Positions 1-6,283 of a DNA stretch of 8,558 nt are shown piece after piece; the first letter of the stretch is position 1, and every line of letters starts with the position of its first letter. The stretch is from Terriglobia bacterium (lineage in GTDB: Bacteria; Acidobacteriota; Terriglobia; UBA7540), in contig JALHUF010000148.1 in the NCBI GenBank assembly GCA_022866195.1, positions 1 through 8,558 on the forward strand, written 5' to 3'. The translations under genes were made by a program, and so were the position numbers. The notes under the pieces were generated by a model. It worked only from the letters and a program-made list of their open reading frames with translations. It ran no database searches and was not told the origin of the DNA.

Positions 1-17
1 CGCGTGAGGACGGTGTT

Positions 18-1172
18 ATGCCTGATGAAGCCAGTGAGCAAGGAACCATCCGTTATATTCGCTGTTCATCCTGCGGGACGCCCAACCCGGCGTCGGCTTT
101 GACGTGTTCGCGGTGTGGGAAGGCCATGGAGGGCGAGGCCGCCTCAGCGCCGCCAGTGTCTCCCGCACCCGCGCGACAGGTGACGTGTCCCAAGTGTCGA
201 AAACCTCTTCCGCCCAACAGCAAGTTTTGCGGCTTTTGCGGAGCAACGGTGGCGCCACCTGCGCCGCCGATTACCAAGGTCCCAGCGCAGGCCGCCGTGC
301 CCACGCAACCTATCGCGCCGGTCGTACCGCCGAAGCCTCCCGCCCCAGTTTCCAAGCCCGCGCCGCCCCCGCCGCCAACGTCTGGGCGCCCCGGGGTGGC
401 AAAAGCTCCAACACCCGCGCCCACCCCGCGAGGACCTCAGGCCCCTGCTGCGGCCCCCCCAGCTGCGGTTCCGCCCTCCGGCGGGGTGACCCAGCTTTTT
501 CCTGGCCTGCACGTGCCTAAGATCGAAGCTAGTATCGTGGAACTGAGGCAAGATGGGACCACGGGAAAGATCACGCGCATTGTCAAGGAGACGGCCATCG
601 GCCGCGGGACCTGCGATGTCAGTTACCCGGACGATCCCTTACTTTCGCCGCGTCATGCCTCACTCCAGATCCGCGCCGGGAAACTCATGTTGAAGGACCT
701 GGGAAGCCAGAACGGGACGTTCACCAAGCAGCGGCAGGACACCGAGCTTACCCCAGGCGACGTCTTCCTGACGGGCCGGGAATTATTTCGCTTCGTCACC
801 CAGAGCATGGACGAACAGCCGGGTCCCTCCCAGGGTACCCAGTTCATAGTGGGTGCGCCCAAGCTTCAGCGCGGGCCGGTGACGGCCAAGCTGGAGCGCA
901 TCCAGTTGACGGGGGAGGTCATCGAAGAGTTCAGCCTGGACAAGCCCGAGATCACCCTGGGCCGGACCAAGGGCGACCTCATTTTCCAGGATGATCCCTT
1001 TATGTCGGGCACCCACGCCCGCATCGTGGCTCAGCCCGGCCGCTTCCTCTTGCAGGATCTGAAGAGCCGGAATGGGGTCTATCGCCGCATACGCAATGAG
1101 GCGGAATTGCGGCACGGCGACGAGTTTTTCTTGGGTGAGCAACTCTTCCGCGTCGAGATCAAAACCTCCTAG
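18..1172 (+). CDS. Double zinc-ribbon, double FHA domain protein
   Basis: A 384-residue soluble protein that probably acts as a phosphothreonine-reading adaptor. Two short zinc ribbons open it: C16-C19/C30-C33 and C57-C60/C71-C74. A Pro/Ala-rich, probably disordered linker follows (about 76-165). The first FHA domain (about 170-260) shows GR at 195-196, S210-P-R-H213 and DLGSQNGT at 227-234. The second (about 290-381) shows GR at 315-316, S330-G-T-H333 and DLKSRNGV at 347-354, with Val in place of the usual Thr after Asn-Gly. The Arg, Ser and Asn that contact phosphothreonine in the family are present in both, so both should be able to bind. No membrane segment or catalytic domain is seen. 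The ATG is preceded by GAGGA at 6-10, 7 bases upstream. It converges on the FHA-transporter operon with 16 bases between stop codons. FHA binding is family knowledge; partnership with the neighbouring transporter and phosphatase is inference. Confidence 0.9.
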   Translation: MPDEASEQGTIRYIRCSSCGTPNPASALTCSRCGKAMEGEAASAPPVSPAPARQVTCPKCRKPLPPNSKFCGFCGATVAPPAPPITKVPAQAAVPTQPIAPVVPPKPPAPVSKPAPPPPPTSGRPGVAKAPTPAPTPRGPQAPAAAPPAAVPPSGGVTQLFPGLHVPKIEASIVELRQDGTTGKITRIVKETAIGRGTCDVSYPDDPLLSPRHASLQIRAGKLMLKDLGSQNGTFTKQRQDTELTPGDVFLTGRELFRFVTQSMDEQPGPSQGTQFIVGAPKLQRGPVTAKLERIQLTGEVIEEFSLDKPEITLGRTKGDLIFQDDPFMSGTHARIVAQPGRFLLQDLKSRNGVYRRIRNEAELRHGDEFFLGEQLFRVEIKTS

Positions 1173-1178
1173 ACGCGG
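1148..1178. repeat. Inverted repeat at the convergent gene ends
   Basis: CCGCGTC (1148-1154) and GACGCGG (1172-1178) form a perfect 7-base inverted repeat with a 17-base loop. It spans the stop codon of the FHA gene, where that gene meets the end of the minus-strand coiled-coil gene. There is no T-run on either side, so it is not a standard intrinsic terminator. It may be a weak transcript-end hairpin or chance in GC-rich DNA. Confidence 0.25.
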
Positions 1179-1188
1179 GCGACGGCGA

Positions 1189-1596
1189 TCAGGGCTTGGG
1201 AAGGGGTACCCCGCGCTGTTCGAGTTGTCTCTGGATCAGCGGGGCCCGCTGCTTGACGTAGTTATCCATAATCCTGGGCAATTCCACCTGCATGCGGGCA
1301 ACGAAATCGTCCTGGGCCTTCTTGAGTTTGGCGTCCATCTCGTCCTGGGCTTTCTTCATCTTGGCATCGATGCCCGCCGCGCTCTGGTTCAGGGCATCCA
1401 TCCGCTTCTCGAGTTCCTCCGCCTGCGTGAGCGCGGTCCCCATCAACTGCTTTTGCAGCAGCCCCCGCAAGCTGGCCAGCTCGTTACTGTTAATGGAAAG
1501 CTGAGAGGCCACGTAGAAATTCGACAACACGGCCAGCACGACCAGCACGAGCACAATGTAGAGCAGGTTCCGAACCGTAGAGTATCCGGTGTCCAT
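1189..1596 (-). CDS. Small single-pass membrane protein with coiled coil
   Basis: A 135-residue protein of no family I recognise. A hydrophobic segment at about 11-29 is a clear membrane anchor. Residues about 36-125 are charged and helical, a likely coiled coil. Within it, 76-86 and 87-97 are near-identical 11-residue units (IDAKMKKAQDE, then MDAKLKKAQDD), a hendecad pattern typical of long coiled coils. The tail is short and proline-rich (PLPKP). The brief N-terminus carrying Arg9 suggests N-in, C-out topology, which would put the coiled coil outside the cytoplasm; this is a prediction only. The start is well supported by a perfect AAGGAG (1602-1607) five bases before the ATG. It begins 30 bases after the stop of the FHA-ABC transporter gene on the same strand, so the two are almost certainly co-transcribed. 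That makes it a candidate accessory subunit or adaptor of the transporter. Confidence 0.8.
   Translation of the reverse strand: MDTGYSTVRNLLYIVLVLVVLAVLSNFYVASQLSINSNELASLRGLLQKQLMGTALTQAEELEKRMDALNQSAAGIDAKMKKAQDEMDAKLKKAQDDFVARMQVELPRIMDNYVKQRAPLIQRQLEQRGVPLPKP
1307..1372 (-). repeat. 33-base tandem repeat coding hendecad units
   Basis: Two adjacent 33-base units (1307-1339 and 1340-1372) match at 26 of 33 positions. They encode the paired 11-residue segments of the coiled coil in the small membrane protein. The period is a multiple of three, so copy-number change would keep frame and lengthen or shorten the coil by 11 residues. Confidence 0.75.
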
Positions 1597-1626
1597 AGTG
1601 GCTCCTTCGTTGCTCCGCCGGGGAGG

Positions 1627-4600
1627 CTAAGCGACGTCCTTGCGCTTCATCAAGAGTAAGACCGCGAGGGTCATCACCAACAAGTGCACCGCCAGCACGC
1701 CCACGTACGGCCCTTTATCTCGCCAGAAGTCCGAAGGCAGCGGAAAGGCTCCCGCAGCGGCGAATTCCTTCTCCGAGGCTTCCAACCCCTTTTCCAGCTT
1801 CTCGAGGTCGTCAGGGTGCAGCGAGATGTAAACGGTATTGATGATCTTGTAGGCGTAATCCTGCATCGAATGCCGACCGTGGAGGCAGAGGTCGGAAAGC
1901 GCCTCCATGCCCCAGCGCGAGACCGCGAGCGCCGAGAGCCAACGCACGAAGGTGGGCATGCCCGCCGCCGGCTGCGGCGTATATTTGTGGAAAGCCTTCT
2001 GAACCTGGGGCGAAGGAGCCATGGCCCCCACGACCTGGTGGGCCACCTCGCCTTGCCGCGCCGCAGCTTCAGCCGATTCCGGGATACCCGGCGTGGGGGC
2101 GGTGGGGGCCGCGCTGGTCGCGGCGGGAGGATTTATCATCTGCTTGGTCTTGGCCTTCGCTTCCGGCTGCGCGAACATCTTTCCTTCGAACAACTGCTCC
2201 ACCGTGATAGGGATGATGGTCTGAATTTTATTGACCGGCAAAAACAGACCCGAAAGGAGCAACTCCGGGATCAGAACCAGGGGGAACAACGTGAGCGCCT
2301 TCTCGGGCGTACTCACCAGGCTGGAAATCAACAGGCCGATCAGGGTTCCATTGACAGCCACCAGGAACATAATGCCGATTCCACCCAGGATCTCTCCCGG
2401 ACCTAGCGCCAGGGCGCGCTTGACAAAAAGCAAAATGACCACCACCGAGACGCACTGCACCAGAGCGATAAACGACAACACAAAGAGTTTCGAAAAGACG
2501 TAGGAAGGTATCTTCAGTCCGGTCTGTCGCTCGCGTTTGTAAATGGTCTGTTCATCGACAATCTCCCGGACGGAGTTGGAGCAGCCGAACCACAGTGCCG
2601 CAAACATGGCCATGAAGATGGTTTGGATTTGGTTTGGCTCGGTCGCCATCAAGGCCACCAGCAAGGCCACGAGCGGAGCCTGCAAGAACAGCAGTAGGGT
2701 CTGGCCGCGATCGCCGAACTTCAAGTCCCAGTTGCGTCGCACCAGCACCTTGAACTGGTGCAGACTGAAACCCTTCTCTCCCACGACGGCCTGCGGAGCC
2801 GTCGCGGTAGATTGCGGAGTAGGCGCCCCGGGCTTGGGGGCCTCGGCAATTTGCTCCTTGTGGAGCGACGACTCGGCAAAGCGTTTCTTGAGCTCCAAGG
2901 CGTAAGGGATGGTGTTGTTGTCGGTCAGGTCGTCATAGACGTCAGCGGGCACTGCCGCCTTGAAGTAATCCAGGAATTTGGTGCCCGGTCCGTAAAAAGC
3001 CAGGCGCCCCTGCACCAGAACAACGACCTTGTCCAGGACTCCAAACGACGCCAGCAGGTGCGTGGTGATGACGATGGTTGAACCCTGGTTGGCCAGTTGC
3101 CGGAACAACATCATCATCAGGGTTTCCGTCCGCGGGTCGAGGCCGGCGGTCGGCTCATCCAGAAACAGGACGCCGGGCTTCGGCAGCAGCTCAATGGCAA
3201 TGCTGACGCGTTTGCGCTGGCCGCCGCTCAAGGTGGCGACAGGATTGTCCCACCGCTGGGGATCAATCTTGAGGATGTCGAGCATTTCGTCCACGCGCCG
3301 GTTGATTTCCTCATCGGAAAGGTCCTCGGGCAGCCGCAGCTTCGCCGCATAGTAAAGGCAGCGGCGGACACTTAGCTGCCTGTGCATGATGTCTTCCTGG
3401 GGCACATAGCCGATCGTGGATTTCAAGCTGTCCAGGTGCCGATAGAGCTCCACGCCGTTGTATAAGACGCCGCCGCCGGAGGGCCGCATAAACCCGTTCA
3501 GCACGTTCATCAAGGTGGATTTCCCCGCCCCGCTCGGACCGAGCAAGCCGATGAGTTCCCGCGGCTTCACCACCATGGAAACATCGTCCAGCAGGAGCTT
3601 GGACTTGCCGGTGGTGCGATCCGTGACCTGGAAGTTTACGCCTTGGACGTCCAGACGCACCACCCGCGTGTCCGGCTTGTGGGAGAGGCTGGCGCCGTAA
3701 AAATGCAGCTCCGAGGGGCCAATTACGATCCGATCCAGCTCCTGGAGCTGATGACGCTTGACCTTGATCCCGTTGACGAAAGTGCCGTTGGTGGACCCGA
3801 GATCGACGATGAAGAATTTGCCGTCCTGCTTGACGATCTCGGCGTGGTGTTTGGACACCACCGGATGGTTGATGAAGACGTCGTTCGAGGGATCACGCCC
3901 CACCGTGATCCGGTCCTTGCTCAAGTCCACTGTCTCCAGTTTGAGCTCCGGCTCAAGTCCGGTGCGGAAAATCAGCGATTTGCCGGCATAGCGGCCGAAG
4001 GTGATGTAATCGCCGTCCCGAAGCTGCACCGTCTGGACGCGCGCCCCGTTGACGAAGGTGCCGTTGGTGGAGCGGTCGCTCAAGACCGCCCTGCCCTCTT
4101 TCATTGCAATCTCGGCGTGGACAGCCGAGACCGAGGGATGGTCCATCACGAACTGGCAGCGCGTGGCGTCGCGACCGACCTTCAGCCCTTCGTCCGGCAC
4201 TTCCATGGTCTTCACGGCGTACTTGTCAACAATCAGCTCCAAGTGGGGGCGCGCCATCAGGTCGGTCAGCTTGATCGCTACCGTCCCACCCCCCGCCTTC
4301 TCCTCCCGCGGGGCCACTGCTATATCCGCAGGTGTCAAGATCGAGGTTCCGCTTGCCACCCGACCCGCCCGGGCAGGCGCCGGAACCTGCGTCGCGACCC
4401 CGAGAGCAGGCGGGGGTGCGACCAGATCAATCCGAAAGGGGTGGTGGCGGCCTGTCCCTACCGTTAGCTCATCCGTAGGCCGCAGAACCCGTTCCTGAAT
4501 GCGTACCTGGTTGACATATGTCCCGTTGGCGGAATGGCGATCGTGAACCACGATCTCGCCCTGCTCGTTGAATCCAATCCAAGCATGGAGGCGGGATATC

Positions 4601-4893
4601 TCGTCATCCGCCACCACCACTTGGCAGGTGGACGGATCTCGACCGATGAGCAGCCCCTTGGGGCCGACGGTGAACGTGCGGCCGGAAAGCAGTCCGCCCA
4701 TCGCGACCAGTCGGTAAGCCTTAGCCGGTGCTGCTGGTGGGGCAGGCGGTTTGGCCGGAGGAAGTTCGACAGCAGGAGGCTGAGCGAGGACCGTAACGGG
4801 CGGAGGGGATTCCAGCTCCGGCAACGTGCAGCCACAATTCCGACAGAAACGGAACCCAACCTCGTTGATTTCCCCGCATCCCGGGCATCTCAT
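1627..4893 (-). CDS. Zinc-ribbon, triple-FHA, ABCG-type ABC transporter
   Basis: A 1088-residue fused ABC half-transporter, probably a homodimeric exporter of unknown substrate gated by threonine phosphorylation. In order: zinc ribbon (C3, C6, C17, C20); FHA1 about 60-156 (G84-R85, S100-R-L-H103, N123-G-T125); FHA2 about 218-310 (G240-R241, S256-A-V-H259, N277-G-T279); FHA3 about 316-402 (G332-R333, S347-K-H-H350, N369-G-T371). The ATPase follows at about 410-645: Walker A GPSGAGKST 452-460, Q-loop Q499, signature LSGGQ 555-559, Walker B VLFLDE 575-580, D-loop D586, H-loop H612. After a linker, an ABC2 membrane domain has about six helices (near 733-750, 757-771, 800-823, 833-857, 866-886, 1062-1083). 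ATPase-before-membrane order is ABCG-like, as in mycobacterial Rv1747. An in-frame TGA nine bases before the ATG fixes the start region; GGAG lies 10 bases upstream. The phosphatase gene precedes it and the coiled-coil gene follows. An unusual insertion lies at about 890-978. Substrate unknown. Confidence 0.95.
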   Translation of the reverse strand: MRCPGCGEINEVGFRFCRNCGCTLPELESPPPVTVLAQPPAVELPPAKPPAPPAAPAKAYRLVAMGGLLSGRTFTVGPKGLLIGRDPSTCQVVVADDEISRLHAWIGFNEQGEIVVHDRHSANGTYVNQVRIQERVLRPTDELTVGTGRHHPFRIDLVAPPPALGVATQVPAPARAGRVASGTSILTPADIAVAPREEKAGGGTVAIKLTDLMARPHLELIVDKYAVKTMEVPDEGLKVGRDATRCQFVMDHPSVSAVHAEIAMKEGRAVLSDRSTNGTFVNGARVQTVQLRDGDYITFGRYAGKSLIFRTGLEPELKLETVDLSKDRITVGRDPSNDVFINHPVVSKHHAEIVKQDGKFFIVDLGSTNGTFVNGIKVKRHQLQELDRIVIGPSELHFYGASLSHKPDTRVVRLDVQGVNFQVTDRTTGKSKLLLDDVSMVVKPRELIGLLGPSGAGKSTLMNVLNGFMRPSGGGVLYNGVELYRHLDSLKSTIGYVPQEDIMHRQLSVRRCLYYAAKLRLPEDLSDEEINRRVDEMLDILKIDPQRWDNPVATLSGGQRKRVSIAIELLPKPGVLFLDEPTAGLDPRTETLMMMLFRQLANQGSTIVITTHLLASFGVLDKVVVLVQGRLAFYGPGTKFLDYFKAAVPADVYDDLTDNNTIPYALELKKRFAESSLHKEQIAEAPKPGAPTPQSTATAPQAVVGEKGFSLHQFKVLVRRNWDLKFGDRGQTLLLFLQAPLVALLVALMATEPNQIQTIFMAMFAALWFGCSNSVREIVDEQTIYKRERQTGLKIPSYVFSKLFVLSFIALVQCVSVVVILLFVKRALALGPGEILGGIGIMFLVAVNGTLIGLLISSLVSTPEKALTLFPLVLIPELLLSGLFLPVNKIQTIIPITVEQLFEGKMFAQPEAKAKTKQMINPPAATSAAPTAPTPGIPESAEAAARQGEVAHQVVGAMAPSPQVQKAFHKYTPQPAAGMPTFVRWLSALAVSRWGMEALSDLCLHGRHSMQDYAYKIINTVYISLHPDDLEKLEKGLEASEKEFAAAGAFPLPSDFWRDKGPYVGVLAVHLLVMTLAVLLLMKRKDVA
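3772..4071 (-). repeat. Repeated DNA in FHA2 and FHA3 of the transporter
   Basis: The 24-base segments 3772-3795 and 4048-4071 differ at a single base. They encode the same STNGTFVN motif in FHA3 and FHA2. The FHA1 counterpart (4510-4533) is clearly more divergent. This fits duplication of FHA2/FHA3 within the gene, though strong selection on the motif plus shared codon preference could give the same match. Confidence 0.6.
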
Positions 4894-5049
4894 AATCTTT
4901 CAACTCCGCGCGGGGTTCGGGACTTCGTTGAGGGCGTAGGCTCGCAACCTACGGTGGGGAGAGACCTCCTGCTGCGCAGCTCGCCTCGGTTGCTCTCTAG
5001 CCTTGCCCTCCGACGCTTGCGCCCCTGCGCGCTCCCCGTCACCGGCAAG
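4894..5049 (-). other. Intergenic leader of the ABC gene, with hairpins
   Basis: A 156-base gap between the phosphatase stop and the transporter start. It contains a perfect 6-base stem with a 7-base loop (CGTAGG 4935-4940, CCTACG 4948-4953) and a perfect 10-base palindrome GCTGCGCAGC (4971-4980). On the minus strand there is also an AGGAGGT (4964-4970) with no start codon at usable distance. No clear promoter or T-run terminator was found. It could be a structured leader that sets transporter expression relative to phosphatase, or a dispersed repeat. Function is unproven. Confidence 0.35.
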
Positions 5050-5982
5050 TCACGTTCCCACGGTGAAATCTTCTTCGCGGAACTCCTGAAACTCCACCTC
5101 CGCCGTCACCTCCGCAGGAGGTAGACCGGGCCCGGCAACTTCCGCCAAGATCAACGTGATGTTATCCGTGCCGCCTTGCTCGTTGGCCTTTTGAATGAGC
5201 GTCTTGCACTTGGCGGGCAGCGCATCCGTTCCTTCCAGAACGGCCAATATCTCGGGCATCTTCACCATGTTGTAGAGCCCGTCACTGCAAAGGAGGAGGC
5301 AATCGCCTTGACGCATCTTGGTGTAGGTCACCTTCACATCCACCATCTCGCTGGTCCCGACGGCCTGCGTCAAGATGCTCTTGCGGCTGTCCTTCTCCGG
5401 CCCCTCAGGCAACTCCGCTCCAATCTCCGCCAGATAGTTCAGGTAAGTCTGGTCCCGCGTCAACTGAACCATCTGCTTGTTCCGGATCACATGGGCCCGC
5501 GAATCACCCACTTGGCCCACAAACAAATATGGACCGAACAGAACTCCGGCGGTGGCGGTAGTACCCATCCCACGGAAAATCAGGTCGGTCAACGCCTTGT
5601 GGTAAATGATCTGATTGGCGTACTCGATGGCCTCGCGCATCAGAAGGACGAAGTTTGTCTCGCTGACGTTCCCCAAGGACTTGAGGTTCTCATACAGGCG
5701 CTTGGGGACGGTCGTGGTGCAGATCTGGCTGGCCACTTCGCCGGACGCTTCTCCACCCATGCCATCGGCCACCAGGAAGAGCGTGCCCCGAGGTCCTAAG
5801 CGGTGATTGCGCAGGGAAGGCGTCAGGCTCGCTTCGCCCGTGGAGAGGTTGCAGACGACGAAGTTGTCTTCGTTGTTCTTGCGCACCTGCCCCATGTCTG
5901 ACATGCCGAAGACGTTGACGTGGATTGCGTCGTTTTCCGCTCTTGTCGTTTCGCCCACGATGGCCACTTTCCCCGCCCGCAC
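5050..5982 (-). CDS. PP2C-family Ser/Thr protein phosphatase
   Basis: A 310-residue PPM/PP2C metal-dependent phosphatase, probably cytoplasmic, that removes phosphate from Ser/Thr. The family motifs appear in order: SDMGQVRKNNEDN at 28-40 (Asp29, Arg34 and the Glu38-Asp39 metal pair), DGMGG at 73-77, GMGTT at 138-142, GQVGDSR at 156-162, CSDG at 232-235 (Asp234) and GGTDN at 270-274 (Asp273). All expected metal ligands are present, so it should be active. The catalytic domain ends near 282; a 25-residue acidic tail follows and no membrane segment is seen. The start is GTG at 5980-5982 with AAGGGTGA just upstream; a second in-frame GTG at codon 6 is possible, since homology begins only near residue 22. 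It lies 156 bases upstream of the FHA-ABC transporter gene on the same strand. The likely role, by inference, is to reverse kinase phosphorylation of FHA ligands, including sites in the transporter itself. Confidence 0.95.
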   Translation of the reverse strand: MRAGKVAIVGETTRAENDAIHVNVFGMSDMGQVRKNNEDNFVVCNLSTGEASLTPSLRNHRLGPRGTLFLVADGMGGEASGEVASQICTTTVPKRLYENLKSLGNVSETNFVLLMREAIEYANQIIYHKALTDLIFRGMGTTATAGVLFGPYLFVGQVGDSRAHVIRNKQMVQLTRDQTYLNYLAEIGAELPEGPEKDSRKSILTQAVGTSEMVDVKVTYTKMRQGDCLLLCSDGLYNMVKMPEILAVLEGTDALPAKCKTLIQKANEQGGTDNITLILAEVAGPGLPPAEVTAEVEFQEFREEDFTVGT

Positions 5983-6283
5983 TCACCCTTGCCGGAACCC
6001 CGCCAGCCCGTCTGCAGGCGCATCCTTAGACACCCGCGCTCCGACGCGCTCCGGATCAGCCATGGGCCACGGGTTCTGTCTCAGCATACGCCTTGGGCGG
6101 AAGCAGGCAGCCGCGCTACCTTTCCAGCAAAGGCTCCTTTTTATCACACCCCTCCGGCCCTGGCAAGCACCTCTGCACCGCCAGAAGGCCACTGACCCCT
6201 AGCCTTCAGTTCCCGGCTGGCCACAGCACCCAATAAGCTGCCGGATTCCGCAGCGCTCGCCGCCCGGCCACAGCCTCGGCTGA
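5983..6283. other. Intergenic region between DHH and PP2C genes
   Basis: About 300 bases with no convincing gene on either strand; open frames here are short, lack family features and overlap each other. It holds a candidate minus-strand promoter (6138-6166). No T-run terminator for the DHH gene was found after its stop, so read-through from that gene into the phosphatase gene cannot be excluded. Confidence 0.6.
6138..6166 (-). promoter_or_regulatory. Candidate promoter for the PP2C-transporter operon
   Basis: On the minus strand, TTGCCA (6161-6166, five of six to the -35 consensus) is followed after exactly 17 bases by TAAAAA (6138-6143, four of six to the -10 consensus). It would start a transcript with a leader of roughly 150 bases before the phosphatase GTG. 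This is pattern matching only; the sigma-70 consensus is assumed for this organism. Confidence 0.35.

Noticed and set aside
1203..1212. Palindrome GGGGTACCCC near the 3' end of the coiled-coil gene
   Set aside because: Lies inside coding sequence; a single 10-base palindrome is expected by chance in GC-rich DNA.
3643..4467. Long plus-strand open frame (274 codons) opposite the transporter gene
   Set aside because: It lies antisense to the three FHA domains, has no recognisable domain, and the minus strand has clear family motifs throughout. The same applies to the 240-codon frame at 1684-2406.
4900..4947. Tiny 15-codon TTG-initiated leader frame before the transporter, downstream of AGGAGGT
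   Set aside because: The AGGAGGT is about 16 bases from the TTG, too far for normal initiation, and nothing suggests translation.
18..5982. Type VI secretion regulatory cluster (kinase-phosphatase-FHA)
   Set aside because: PP2C and FHA proteins occur in T6SS post-translational control, but no kinase or any T6SS structural gene is present, and the FHA is fused to an ABC exporter instead.
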